From Datnioides undecimradiatus (Eukaryota > Chordata > Actinopteri > Lobotiformes > Datnioididae): 64,000 nt of DNA. Location of the stretch: assembly GCA_008933995.1 (NCBI GenBank), contig WARS01000026.1, positions 5,222,501 through 5,286,500 of the forward strand, read 5' to 3'. The notes under the pieces were generated by a model, which ran no database searches, had not been told where the DNA came from, and was given only the letters and a program-made list of their open reading frames with translations. The position numbers were made by a program, and so were the translations under genes. This document shows, in pieces, positions 11,281 through 24,847 of the stretch (positions are counted from its first letter, which is position 1; every line of letters starts with the position of its first letter).

Positions 11281-13833
11281 AGGCACCCCAGGTGCATACA
11301 GTGAATCACAACACCACCTATCTGGCTATCTCATTGCTTGTTGATCTAGCTTGAAAGCTAGGAACCTAACAGCAGTTAGCCTCTGCTCTGTTCTGGAATC
11401 TCGCTCGCGAGGTCGTCAAAGCTACTGCAAGTTGCAGAAAATAGTGCATCCAAAAATTTCAACCCCAAACTTTGTTGTAACGACAGTACTTGTATTTTTT
11501 CAAGTTTTAGTCGACTGCATACATTCATCTATCTAAATTTGCAGCTCAACTTTGCATGGGTACCCTTGCATGGGTCACTAGCATCCCTTCACTTGGTTTA
11601 ACTGCGTTGCGTCTGCACACGGCTGTTCCGCCAAGTTGTTAGCCGCTGCTGCTAGCAGTGCTAGCTAATAACAACTACGTCAAAAATTAATTCATGCAAA
11701 AGAACAAGCAAAGATTGTGTTTCATTTGTAGATACAAGTTAATGTGTCACAGATTGAGTACAACAATAAACATCTTTGTGCGCGGTTGATCATTCACGAC
11801 ACTATGCACGATTTTAAGCTGGAAATCGCCGACCACCGAGGCATGGTAACGTTAGATATCATATCAGGTCATTAGATTTTCGGATCCAGGGAAGCCATTT
11901 TTCATTAGATTGTTATGATTGCCCGACCAAAGCTGCTTTGACATAAATGCGGATGAATGCATTTGCTTTAATAAATGATCAGCGGTCATCAAATTGAGCT
12001 CGGTTAGATTCATAATTCGCATTTAAAATTAATATAGTAATTAACATAAATGAGTATGTTACTGTGCACTTCACCAAAGCTGTTAAATCCTTATTCCGTC
12101 CTTGTTCTAATAAGGTTACTACTATGCGTTGTGCATTTGGCTGAAGTGTATGAGACCGATTGGAGGAGTAATCGACTTGAATTTGCAATGATCTGAAATA
12201 AACCTCAACCAAGTCTTATTATATTCATTCATTATACTGTATATATATATATATGGGCCTGGAGGTGGGTCATCATTAGTTTGCCTTATCGCTGTGAGGA
12301 AATCATGGTGATAAGTTTAAAAAAAGTTATCCTGGGAACTGCTCAATTTCCCATTTGTTTCTTTTGAGTTAAACTGCTTCAAAGTGACCACATGATTAAA
12401 TTCTTTTTTTCTTGCAAATAGCAACTATTGTTTATTTGAGGAAATGTGTGTTTTTAAACCTTTTTTTCATTTTCTAAACGCGTAAGGCAGTCCAAAGTGA
12501 ATTTCATTTTTTTCTAATCTCTATCAGCTCTTACAAACCCTCTTCTATGTGTATAATTTGTTTTAAGACACCCATCTCCCCATGTCATTCATTCATGGGC
12601 AACAATGTGAACAAAAAAGCCTGAGGCAGTACACGCAGTGAAGCTTGGATGTCATTGGAATGATCCTGTGAATTTACAGAAAATTAGATTGGGTAACAGT
12701 CTGTCCCATTATGAGAAGGTCACAGGTTTAATCCACATCAGCCACTGTGTATCTCCTGTCATGCCCGAGAGCAAAACACTGAAATGTTACAGGTATCTTC
12801 TTTAGGCTATAACTTAACCCTTATAAATAACTATAGAGAAAAGCATCTGCTAACTGTCCCAAATGTATAGATAATGTGAATGAACACACAGAAATGCCTG
12901 AAAGCTCATCTGCAATACATTGTGTGCTACATGCACAACCACCACCTGCTGCAGGGGGCGGGGGCTGATCTGCAGCTAACCCTGCAAAGGAAAACATTTG
13001 TAGTAGTCCATGTGGAGAGGCATCTTTGTGTAGAGTGTGCATCCCAGGGCTCATATAAGATGGCTGAGGAGAAAAATGCTACAATAATTCTTATCAACAG
13101 CGTGAATTCAGTCATGCTGCTTAGTAAAAAAAAAAAGTCAAATGTCAAATGTGACCTAAAACGTACACTCAAAACATGTAGTTAAAACCTTAATATTTTA
13201 TACCATAGTGATGATGAGGCTCATAAATCTCTTCATAATTCATGAGTTATTTGTAGTTTAAATAGTTGACCAGATGTAGTGCTTTTTAGGAGCCACATAC
13301 TTAGCAGAACCCTTAAATGGTTATTAGCAGTTGAAAGTAGTGTTAAAAGTACTTTTAAATTGAGTTAAATTATTTGTTTTTTAAAACTGTTCACCAGATT
13401 AGGTAATTTTGTTTTCTGAGATGTTTGAGTAACTGAAAAAATCAGCCTATGAATAGACTAGGTCCAGGTTTCAATTACATATGGAGTTGTAAGCTCTATT
13501 TTCTGGGATGCAGAAAGAATTAACCCAATATGTTTAGGCATGCAAAGAAAATTTGGTATTGTTTATTTTTTTCCTGTGTTATTTGCCCATTCATTATAAA
13601 ACCACGATTAATCTTTCTGAATCATGTTATATCAATTATTGTCATTAAGATAAGGTTTTGTCAATATTCAAGCATCATGACCCTGGTTTGTTGGTGTACA
13701 AACAGTATATTTGTTTCGGGAAATGTGTGTTTCTCAGGGCCTGAATGTTGGGTGTGCAGGTTCTCATTTTGAAAATAGGTTATTACTGGTCCCTCTGACA
13801 GGATTAGTTAACTCCCCATTCAGCTTTAGCAAG

Positions 13834-13943
13834 ATTGGATTAGATTTTAAGGGGGGGCACTGAGACTGTTTGGAGGACAGTGACTGATTGGCTGATACGT
13901 GTAGATAGAGGGTGGTATTAGGGCACCAGCCTTTTCCTATTGG
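13834..13943 (-). promoter_or_regulatory. Three regularly spaced inverted CCAAT boxes (ATTGG)
   Basis: ATTGG occurs at 13834, 13887 and 13939, giving steps of 53 and 52 bp, about five helical turns each. The two distal copies sit in longer NF-Y-like contexts (TGATTGGCTG and CTATTGGCC). The surrounding 150 bp is more GC-rich than its flanks. NF-Y binding is inferred from the motif only. There is no adjacent coding exon, so this would be a distal element or an unannotated promoter. Confidence 0.3.
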
Positions 13944-15538
13944 CCAGTCAACGGAGCCGGTGCTTTCCCATCTGCCTCCTGCATCTCAAGGATAATCCCC
14001 TAGAAATACCTCCACAGATGTTTACAACAGAACATAAACCAGAAGAAAAGAATACAGTTTGGGTGTTCAGTGTGCAGTTTTCTACAGTTATCTACCCCAA
14101 AGAGCACTGACAAAGCAGACTACGCTACTTTAATAGGATACAGTTTGTTTTGTTTGTAGTTTGTTTTCTTAATAATGCATCCATTTTTAGTTAATAGTGC
14201 TGATAACATAATATAGTAATATGAAATAAATTAAATATTTGCTTTATTGTAAGTGCTGCAAAAATGTATTTTTATTTCTTTTATTTATTTTACAAAATTA
14301 CCAATGAACGTCTCCTAGTAGATAAAATAGATAGCTGTCAATAAACCTCAAGTATTACAATTCAAATCACGCTTTGATAAATTAGAGTTTATTATCTGGA
14401 GTAGTTACTGTACACACAGGGACATTTAAGAAATAAGAAGGAAATACACTGTTCCAGCCATCATATCAGTTCCTCCACAAGGGGGTGTATAACCTTGTAC
14501 TGCTTTACATGTCCTGAATACTGGCTTATGCATTAGTATGGCTGTTTGAATAGTAGTTCTACTGAAAAATGTATTCGAGTAAATGTTTCTTGTTATTAGA
14601 ACACTGCACTTGTAACATTAAAGCGTACAGTGGTTGACATCTGATAGATCAAGATGGGATGTAACTAAACCTATTTCAGATATGGTACATGTGACCCAAA
14701 TTGATCTGTTGACACAAATGAACCTGTCTTCCCTAAGAAGAGGAAACCCGATAACTCCCTTTAAGTAGCAATGTGATAAAGTCTGACTGTGTTAAAGTCA
14801 AGGTGGTGGCATAGTGTGGAGAATATTAAGTACGTCTGGGCTTTTCATTAACCTGTCAGCCTGTTAGACTAGATTTCCGCAGAGGTCTCCAACAATGTTA
14901 AATACATAACGCTCAACTGCAACCCTGGAAATGATCTCTTGCATACGTCTCAGTTTTTGTTGCTTTTTTTGGCACACAAAGCAACTCAGCTGTGCTAAAC
15001 AAGCAAAAGACAAATCAGCCTAACAGACAAAATTAACTCCACAGCTGAAGAAAAAGCAGAGTGTTGCATAATAAAATGATATTTTAATTTGGCGTATGAC
15101 AAGACAATGAGTGAGGACATACAATAATTGTAGTGAAATTATTATAATAACATGAAACATTTATATATTATGATTCAGAAAGTACAAAAATAAAAATTCT
15201 GTTGTGGGAAAATTCCTTCCTATCCCATTAGAATATATATATTTTTACATATATAACTGAAATAATTAAAAGAAATAACATGATGTACAAATACAATATA
15301 ATACAGTAATTTTGCCATGACATTAAGCTGTCTCATCCATCTCATTCTCTTTTAATATATCACTTAATTATTAGTCTGTATATCATTATGATAGACTGCA
15401 ATGCAAACAATGGTGAAAGAAGCAAGCACGCCATTCCAGTGTTTTTAATATACTGATGAAAAGAACGGGAAGCGTAAGTATAAATGCATTAAAATTTATG
15501 TACAGCACAACATGTATGGACCCTACAGTTTTAGGCTT

Positions 15539-18500
15539 TTAGGGATAAAATGAGCTAGCATCTAAAAAGATTCGTCCAAAACTGTACAGTAGTCTAGCAT
15601 ACCAGTGCACATCCGATGTCTGTCTTTGCAAGAACTGCTTCTCTTTCATTTCCCTCCTCAGAGGTTCACTTAGATTATCTTGTTTGTTCAGAATGCCATT
15701 ATTCAAATATACACTTGCTTTGTCCTCTGTGGCCAAAGTGCTACAATGCAATGCGGTCTTAGTGCAAGCCGTGTCACCATTTGTAGTCTGTTGCTCTTGT
15801 GTTGCTGTCCCCAAAAGTAGCTGTTTGAATGAGTAAAGGAGACGCACAGGTCCAAATGCCCAGTGAGCAAGTCTGTGGTCCTCCACCAGTGCATAGCTGG
15901 ATGCCAGCACCCCATCGACAAACATAGTTCCAGCTTCTGTCATGGGTGCATACACTCCTACACTCACCTCGACTGAAACTGAGATGATTCGAGACGGGCG
16001 CAATTCACCCTCTGTTGTATGGATAAGAACACAGTTTCCCATTTTAGCTCGGCTAGCAAACTGAGCCTGGTACTCACTGCTGTTGGGTCTGCAATGGGGG
16101 CCTAAAAAGACCAAGTGATGAGCAGTAACAGCCAATCTATGGCCATGTTCTGTCTCCAGAGACAGAAAAGTAGACCAGCTTTCTTGGTCGTGGTGCAGAA
16201 ACAAGAGAACTTGGCTGAACACGACTTGGCCTGTCCCAGACAGAGCCATGACTCGGTCCCCTGGAGCCAGCGACGACAGGCTCTTCTGCATCCCTCCAGC
16301 AACAGTAACCCGGGCCCAGCCGGGAAAACAGCCACCTTTTTCAACTGCAACAGAGTGATCTGCAGGAAGATCAGCAGAAACTAATAACTAAACACAGATT
16401 GTCTTAATATCCTCATTAACCATCCACTGAAGTGACTGAACAGTTTGATCTTCTATGAAAGCTCACTCCTTAAACTTACCAGCTTTTACTGAACAGTGGA
16501 TGTGATATTTGGACTCATAGTGGACCCAGTCAAAGCCAGCCTCCACAGCCAGCTGGGCAAGAAGACCATACTTCTCTGTTTCTCTGTCGTCAGTGGTTAT
16601 ATCCACTGCCCGGCCTTCGTAATGCAGAGAGCCAGGAGGGTGGTGGCCGTCCTCATCCCAGGCCTCTGTCACACGTAAATGTACCCCCGGCCACTGGTTC
16701 ATCACTGCGATAGCCAACCTGTTCAAACAGTCCTTACAGCGCTGGAATAAGACAAAAGTGAAAGGGTTCAGTTTGGATATCAGACAACATTAACTTCACA
16801 CAAGCAGAAGTATGAAAATGCCAGATATAGTTCTGAGTTTATATATGAACAGTATGTACATTACAATATGTCTGCATACAGATCATTGACAATTCATCTT
16901 CAACTGTAAATATTCCACCTGGTTCATATCTTGGTTACAGCTCCATTAAACCAAATCTGAGGGATCACAAAAATGTGCGTTTATGTTATAACTTTAAGTC
17001 AATACAAACATAATATATCATTATCAGATTTTTGTAAACTCTGAAATATGGGCTTCATAGGTCCAGAGTCTGCTGTCTGTAAAAAAAAAAAAGGTTGCAT
17101 TTTGAAGCTGGTACCAAGTTGGTAAAATACTCTGATTCATTACACCAAGAGTCTGACAACTCTCTTCAGAAGTATATATATCCTCTCTCCTTTTTCTAGC
17201 AGCAAAACATAATGTACAAAATTACATTTAAAATACGTTCAATAGGTATCAATAGCAAATATATATGCTCAGTATACTATTCTTTTATTATGAAAAACAT
17301 AAGTATTAAAGCACATCATTCACTGATGTCATTTGATGTCAGTCATTTAGTTTTTGTTATTGAATATTAAACTACATAATATTTGTTGAAGTAATTGAAA
17401 GCTACACCAAATAAAATAAACAAGGGATTAAACAATTCAACTCCCTTAATTCTCTTTATTCTCAGACCTTTATGGTAGGAGGAACAAAATGTGGACTGTG
17501 TCAATATTACTCCTGGGTGTAATTCTGAATGTTTCTGCTTACTTTTTAATTGCAGTCTCACTTTAAGTTTATTTTGCCTTTTAAAATCTATTGTAGTGTG
17601 TTTTGGTTAAGGTGGGAAGGATTGGGTGGTGGGTTGTTATGTGTATTCAATTGTGAGTTTTTCTTGTATCTCAGGATATTTAATAGAGAGAGGGAATATA
17701 TAAAGTGATTTTCAATTCATTTTAAAGACCATAACCATATTCACCTGCAGCTGCAGCTGTGCAATCTATAGCAAAAGACTGAGACCAACTTAAACGGCAC
17801 TTTGTAATTATTGATTTACAGGAAGAACAGCACAGCCTGATTGTTACAGCAGGCATGTACATTATGTCAGGCTACTGCACACATCAGTGCACAGGCTGAT
17901 TTCAGAGCAACCCATTGAGGGGAAAAAAAAAAAAACAAACAAGAAAATTATTTCAGCATTTCAGCACTGTCTCCAGCTTCCAGGTTATGATTGTTTGTCT
18001 GCTGGCATCGAGGCACAATACCTCCTCTACTCTGCTAAAGGCCATCTCAACCTTGCTCAAACAATCAGGGTACAAGAACAAAGCTACTGTAGCCAGTTTG
18101 GCACATTCCTTGGCCTTTTCGACAGGGTGACAGAATAATCAAGGCCATTCTCTGCCTCTCCAGATTCTTCCAGGCATATGAGTTTCTCGGTTTCACCCCT
18201 GAGACATTTGATTAGAAATGTGCAGAGTGACTCTTAACACCCCCGTGGGCCATGATGTTACAGACTATGTCAGCATTGTCGCAAAATAGCGGGCTGAAAA
18301 ATGATGACGTCAGCAACTGAGGTGATGCACTCATTATCATCTCCTGACCATGTATTCTCTTGTGACCTGTGATTTGACAGGTCTTGTGGCCTGTGATCAA
18401 CTGAATAAAGCGTAATTTGCAACTGCATTAAACATAAGAGGGTTGGAGAGGAAAAGTGAGAGAAAGTGATGGGGGTGAGAGTGGGAGACATAACGTTGGG

Positions 18501-20026
18501 TGAGAAGGAAGCAGTGTAGCGGAGGGCCAAGGTTGGGACTAAAGAGAGAGAGGGCAGAGGTGAAGAATGTATGGGCATGGACTTGGGAATGTGACAGCAA
18601 GAGTGAGAAAGCGAGAGGGACAGAAAACAAACTGGGTACATTTTTCTCGCAATGCCATTGAAGAGAGGCGTTTCATTGTCAGAACTACAATAGTCGCTTT
18701 TCCGACGGTGCCATTACTTCAGCAGGCGGGAATTTTGTATAGGCGACCCCTCTGAGTCTCCAAATGACGCACAAAGAGTGTCTTTCACATACGGGCAAAA
18801 GAGGGGCACATGCACACATACACACACTCAAGCCGGGCATCAGCAGGGCACACACATACGGCCGCAGATTTCCATCACTTACAATCACTCGAGGAGGGGA
18901 AGGAACACAGATTCATATCCTAAACAATCACACAGAGCAGCAGCACAGCAGCAGCTGAGCAACAAAGCAGGGTGGCATCCAAGTGTCAAGAAAATCTGCG
19001 GTCAGATTCAGCAGTGTGTCACTCAAAATGTTTTGGCACAAAGCTGTCCATCTCCCTGCCCAGATCTTAAAACCTCTAGGCCACGATTGTCTTTTCTAGG
19101 CGTGAGATCTGAATTTGGATACCTATCCCCAGTAAACATTCAGGAATTCAAGTTTAAGTGCCATGCCTGGATATTTCCCCAGGCAGGCACACTGAGAACC
19201 TGTCACAGGAATAGTTTTATTTCCAATAACAAAGACTTTGGTTAAAGATTAAAAGGAAGTGTTCCTGAAATGGAACGCAGTCTCTTAAAGAGTAGTGTTG
19301 AATTACATCCTGATCTTCTTATCTCAGGAGAAGGGAGGAGGAGTTTGGTTAAAATGTACACACTCTTGTGCTGAACACTTGTTTGTGTGTTGAGAGAGGC
19401 AAGGGCAGGTGGTGCAGAGTACAGCAAACAATGAATGAGGTTTTATGATTGGATTTGAAGGTACCATGCAGGGTGGCAGGCTGTGAGCTGTGAGCTGTGA
19501 ACTACCTTCCTTCCTCTCATGTGAATGTAGTTAATCAATCATCCAGCAGAGGGGAATGGCTTGACAAGGTTCAAGTGACACTGGTGGGAGCATCTTTGAG
19601 TGAACCTGCAGCGTCTATTCTGTCCTGTGTGGCCATTTCATACTACTTACCACACAACACTCACCAGGGCCCAAAGAAAACAAGTGATCCAGTGTATCAT
19701 CGAGACGCCAGTCTCACCTTAGTCATGAAGCGGTCTGCATTGGTGTTCTCCTCATCCTTGAACACAATGTCTGGGTTGTAGTTGCACACGAGTTCATTGA
19801 AGCGCTCAGAGTTGCGTGTGATCTTTCCCTCTGCTCTCCCACTGGCGCCAAGGTTGTTCTCAGAGAAGTTGGGGAAAAACTGCTTGTAGTGCATGGCTGT
19901 GAGTTTCCTGTGTCTGGGGCGGATGCCATAACCAGGGCCCGGTCCGCATCCCTGGACCAGCCATATACATGTCCACACAGCAAGCAGGCCGAGCTGTGCC
20001 AGACGGGCCCACCAGGATTGCTTCAT
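15539..20026 (-). CDS. dhh: Desert hedgehog, secreted morphogen precursor (three coding exons)
   Basis: Coding exons are 19718-20026, 16480-16741 and 15539-16359; phases agree and give 463 residues. Residues 1-26 are a hydrophobic signal peptide ending before Cys27 of the palmitoylated CGPGPGYG motif. The Hedge domain follows ([58 protein letters not shown]). GGCFPG gives the self-cleavage and cholesterol site at Gly200/Cys201. The C-terminal Hint domain has T-x-x-H (Thr269, His272) and a likely catalytic Asp in LFLHHDQE. All key residues are present, so the precursor looks functional. It is dhh rather than shh/ihh because of the kmt2d-lmbr1l neighbourhood. The tail is longer than the mammalian protein, with about 50 extra residues before the conserved [15 protein letters not shown]. 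Dhh is known from gonad and peripheral nerve signalling. Confidence 0.97.
16742..19717 (-). other. dhh: dhh intron 1, no embedded gene seen
   Basis: This is the largest dhh intron (2,976 bp) with GT-AG ends. It holds a poly(A/T) tract near 17080 and a CA-poor but GA-rich tract at about 18430-18640 (repeated GAGAGAG/GTGAGA words). Open frames on both strands are short and unspliced in appearance. Part could be intronic enhancer, but I see no specific motif cluster. Confidence 0.6.
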
Positions 20027-20850
20027 TTGGGAGTGTTGGGACTCCCAGGAGTCAGCGGCTCACAGTGCCTACAGTGATAACCCAGTAGCTCCAGGTGTGT
20101 GATAGCATGTGAATGAGGGTCAAATCTTGGTCCATTCTAAATCATGTGGTATTAGAGCTGATATTGATGGGATAAAATTTTAATTATTGGGACATGTAGG
20201 TACTTCTTTTTACTGTAATCACTCTTGAATAAAAAACAGCTTAATAGCACAAAGTCAGTTGCTCGACCTCTGTGTTTGAACTGTTTTAATGATTTGTCAA
20301 ACTATAGCTCTAAGTGATAATACGTGACCTGATTGGCTGAAATCTAAGAGTTCCTGACGTTTGGCATCACCTATTACAAATAAAAACACATAATGTGGTC
20401 TGTGATTTCCAAAGATTTCACCAACTATCAGCAGCTTCTAAGCCTCAGATGAACTGAAAGTCATCTTCATTCTTCCGTCGCAGGTACCAGCCTTGACGCA
20501 GGTGTTTTTCGTGGGTTTTCTGGTCACTTACCGCTTCCCTCTCCACGCAGCTCCGCAGACGAGACACAAACGGACGCGCATGCTAAAAGACCGACTGACT
20601 CCCTGCAATTCCTATGAACGCTCCCGCGGCGCTCTCATCCTCTTTGTCCATCCAGAAAGTGTCTCTTGGGGTTTTGGGTTTTTTTTTTTTCCTTCTTCTC
20701 TCCTTCGTCCACCGTCTTCTGTCGCGTTGCAGAGTTCCTGGCCACCTTGCACCAGCCATTGGGTCTTATTAGCGTCCGGACAAGATTGCCCTCCCTTCCT
20801 CTGCGCGCTCCCACTGCGACAGCACACGCCTCCAATTCAAACTCACAAAG
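20027..20850 (-). promoter_or_regulatory. Candidate dhh 5' UTR exon(s) and promoter
   Basis: An acceptor (CACTGTAG on the minus strand) lies upstream of the ATG, so 20027-20068 would be 5' UTR of the first coding exon. A strong donor (GGAAGCG followed by GTAAGTGACC) closes an upstream exon at 20532. The 300 bp above it are CpG-rich and purine-rich, in contrast to their surroundings, as expected of a promoter. No TATA box is obvious. Alternatively transcription starts near 20.1 kb. Confidence 0.4.
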
Positions 20851-20859
20851 ACCATATGA

Positions 20860-22683
20860 TTAGACTACTTAAGTTAACACAATGACCCCCGCCCCCACCC
20901 CCACCAAATAAAATGCTGATAGTGTGAGCAACTTTTCCAGAGTTGCAAAGACACTTAAAGAAATCACCCTGAATTTGAGACACGTTATAATTCAAATAAT
21001 TCAAATGTAGCTTTTATGAGACATATTTAGAGCAAATTTACATATTAACTGAAGTTAATTTAATAACTTTGCTCATCCCACCCATCGGTCAACTGTGATG
21101 CTTTGTGTTATTTATAGGCAGAGTTGAAGGTGAAGGTCTCAGAGGGAACTCAAGTGTCCAGCCTTGACACCCGCTGACTCTTAACTTACAGTACTACCTT
21201 CCTGTGTTTGGGGAGCCAGCTTGACCCCCCTGAACCCAGTGCACCCATGACCTCTCCACTGGAAACACCCACTGACCACATCACAACATATTATTTTTAT
21301 CCATCTCAGAACAATAGCTGGGAGAGTCATAAAATGTGTCAGATAATACCAAAGAGGGAGCAGAAAAGAAAGGCATCATTGTGTCTCATGGATCTGACAT
21401 CTGCAATCACATACGGAAGCATAAATTAATGGCAAGTTAAAGGTCGAAGTGTGTCACTATCCTATCTGTAGTTTCCTGGAACACTTGAGGACTCAATGCA
21501 TCATGGCCAGTTTCTTCACAGTTACTTTGCTTCAAAGAATCTGAAGCCCACTCACAGAGGAACTACTCAGTACTGGGTGTTTACGCAAATAGTTTTGTGT
21601 CAGTGCATATCTTGGTTTGCTGTGCTGATGTTGATCCAACATTAAATCACTATAAAGACCCACTCTTAACGTCCAGGTCTTATCTTATAAACACGTGTGA
21701 ATATCTCATGCTGAACCTAATCTGATCAGTACTTAACATTTGCTTTTGCACAGTGATGAAGCATAGGTCACTGAGCTCCACAGTGACCATGGAAAGGCAT
21801 CCTTGTTAGGGAAGTTTCCAGAAGATCCCAGGATGTTGTAGGGAGGGGTGGCAAGGCGAAGCTACATCTTCCTGTCCTTATGATAAACACGGACGAAGTA
21901 CCAAGCTGCACAGATGATAGATATCAGCCCTCATGACAAATGCAGGGAATGACTCAATCAAAAAAAGCAACAAACACTTTCATATCTACAATTACCCACA
22001 CTGATGTTTCTCTTCATAGCGGCACAAGAGAAGAGATTTTCATCTGACATGAAAAAAGGGAAAGGAAGGAAGCAAACATCGGCTTGTTGGAGATGAAAAT
22101 AACGTCATTATTATTAGTTTTTTATTTTGGTGCCCTCCCTCTATCCTCCTGCCTCCCCCTACCTCCTTCTGGGTCTTAGCATTTTACTCCCCCATTTCAG
22201 GATGGGAGTACATGGCCGGGTGAATGGTTGGGCTTCCTGCAAAGCTGAACAGAAAACGAGATCTTTCCTGCCAGGGTTAGCCTACCCTGGTTTGTTCTTT
22301 CTAAATGGACATTTGTGCTCTACACCTGGGCTGGTGGTCAAATACAAATACATTCATACCTGAAAGTCAGGTTTTTCTTTTGTGGAGTTATTAATAACTT
22401 GATCACTAATAATGGCAAATGCTGGACATCTAAAAATGCATCTGAGGGTGAAATTAGGATTTCAACTTCTTTTTTTTTTATTAAGGATACAGTAAAACAA
22501 AAATTAGGTTTTGAAACAATGCTGGCTTTGACATCTCAAGTGTTTGTCTTGTCTCTTGGAGCTGAATAGACACTCTGCAGGATCCACTTCCTCAGATGGA
22601 GGCCGCTAGAAGGGTTTGGGGGGGAAAGGAAAGTCAAGGAACTGACACCTAACCACCTCCCTCCCCTCACACAAACACACAGA

Positions 22684-22714
<31 letters not shown>

Positions 22715-24840
22715 TCACCCGTCCTTTCTCTCTGCCCACTACTGCACCTCCCATTCCAGTGTCTCTCACCATGTTATCAGCGCAGGAAGAGGCAGGGTGG
22801 TGCATTCTGATGTGGCTGCACACACTGGATGATTCTTGGCTTATATATTGTAACTTTGTGCTGGTGGTTACTTGCATTGCGTCACGTTTGCAGATTGCAC
22901 ATCATCATGTGATGCCTTCAGGCAGCGAGGTAAAACATGTACGTCAAGTCCAGGTTTACGTTGTTCAATTTGAGGCAGAGCACTGGTGAGCTGAGGTTTA
23001 AGCGATGCTGCACTAAAGTGGACAATAGACTAAGGAGGGTGGAACTTCCTGGCACTAGACAAGCAGGTCATAGGTCAGATATGATGCTATACCTTGTTTT
23101 GTGATCCTGACCCCCTCTTCTTATTTACATTGTGTAAATTACATGCTCTACAATGTGACTTTGAATTAAGTTTATAAGTTTCTCCATAAAAATCCAGGTC
23201 GTGCCATCCACCCAAAGTCACCGGATGAAACAAAGGCCTGTGCCAGTCAACTGTGTGAAGCAAGTGTGCCGTGAGTGTGCACGCAGGATGGCGGGCAGCT
23301 ATGGCAAACGGACAGTGTGATCCATTATCAGTTGATTAGCAAGCAAGTCTCGCCTTTTCCTGTGAGTGGTTCTGTATTTGCAAGCACACAAAATGAGGGA
23401 ATAACAGCCCCCTAATGCACTTTGGCACAAACTTCAAACGACCGACTGTCAGGAAAGCTAATCTGTGTCTTTTTCCCCCCTTCATTCTTATGTTTTGACA
23501 ATAAAGATAGCATATCTCATCCCATTACAAGCTGGCCGTCTCCCGCCTTGTCCCTGATATGCCCGACAACCACTCCAATAGAGTGTTACCCAATGGGACT
23601 GCTGGGACACTTTGATTGCGCTGCTGCTGACCTTTATATTTTGCTGCAGGGAGAGGTGTTTCTTCAACTGAATCCAAGGTCAGGTGATATGTGGGGTTAT
23701 TCCATGCTCGATGTACATGCATGTACATAAAAAGAGAAAAACACTTTGCAGTCATTTTCTTATTCATCCAGAACACAAAGTGACATAGGGCAGTATCCAG
23801 ACAGTATTTCAGGGGCAGTTTTGGCAACGTTTTGTTTTCTTTCTTTTTGTTTGTTAAATTCAAGATTTTCAGTTCAGGGATTGGGGGACTCAAAAGGCTC
23901 AGCTGTCACAGGCAAAACCTCTATACATTTAGATCTTTTTATTGTTTGACACCATTCAGCTACAACAAGGTATTGTCCTAGATGTTCTTCCTAGTTTATC
24001 TCCTAAGGAATACAAAGAATATTGTACTTCTTGAAATGCTTTTGTCCCCCCCCTTCTTTGTTCAATCATTAATCAAACTGAATGAATGTTTCTTTCTTTC
24101 AAGACACACTGATCATGCACAAACCTCTCGCTGTTACACACCTTATGTCTGGCTTATGTATCACTTCCTCAGAGGGTAACCAGTCTCCAGATGTTCAAGT
24201 AATGTTACGGCGACATTTGAGTTCATTTCCTTTTAGCAAAGGAAACTCAGTACAAAACAAAACCTAAACCAAATGAGCTTAATTAAAGCATCCAACAAAA
24301 CAAAACAAAACAAGAAATGCAAACAAAAATCAAGAGGGAGAAATTAATCAGAGCCGGGGTTTTCTTGAACAGGCTTCAGAAAAAAAAAAAAAAGAGGCGA
24401 GGAAATGAACAATAGGCAAGGAAAAGGGATTAAAGAAAGGAGGTGGGTGGGCGGTGGGGATGTGAAGGAGTGAATGTGACTGAGTGTCACATCTCTTGAT
24501 TTGCAGGGTTTTTATCAGGCTGTTGCATCGGAGTGGGGAAAGCGTGGGCTACGGCTGTAGCGGCGTCGTAGCTGGACACTGCTGACAGACAGGCCAAAAT
24601 ATGGCTTTCTTCTGCTGCTGATTAAAGAAGTGCAACAAAAGGGTGGAGGGACAGAGAGGAAAGACGCCTTTACCAGTCACACACATCCACCACAGGCAAC
24701 TATCTCAGTTGCAGATCAGTTGCAGCATAGTTACATTTCATAAAAATGTAACAAGCATGTTAACAGCATCAAAGAAATGGTTTACAGTAAAAGTCACCTT
24801 GATGTGTATCTATAAAGGACACAAAGAAGTTAAAAACACA
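20860..24840. other. Intergenic DNA between dhh and lmbr1l, no gene recognised
   Basis: The DNA is AT-rich with homopolymer runs and one CA microsatellite (listed separately). No open frame over about 115 codons resembles a known protein. A purine-rich tract lies at 24300-24470. The small GC-rich island at 24530-24580 (GGCTGTAGCGGCGTCGTAG) has no start codon or splice context that I can defend. Confidence 0.6.
22684..22710. repeat. (CA)n microsatellite
   Basis: An uninterrupted dinucleotide run of about 13 CA units in intergenic DNA, followed by CACTCACTC. Confidence 0.95.
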
Positions 24841-24847
24841 AGACGAT

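Larger units (their letters stand above)
9311..15000. other. Intergenic/5'-flanking DNA between kmt2d and dhh, no gene recognised
   Basis: Apart from the candidate leader exon at 10.96-11.28 kb and the ATTGG cluster at 13.83-13.95 kb, nothing gene-like is visible. Open frames are under about 100 codons, lack splice-consistent neighbours and match no family I know. RHEBL1, which lies between KMT2D and DHH in human, has no recognisable exons here. A short (AT)n tract sits at about 12239-12254. Confidence 0.7.

Noticed and set aside
15539-20026. Assignment as shh or ihh
   Set aside because: Hedge domains are close among paralogues, but the neighbours match human DHH and the Hint domain lacks the long SHH-type tail.
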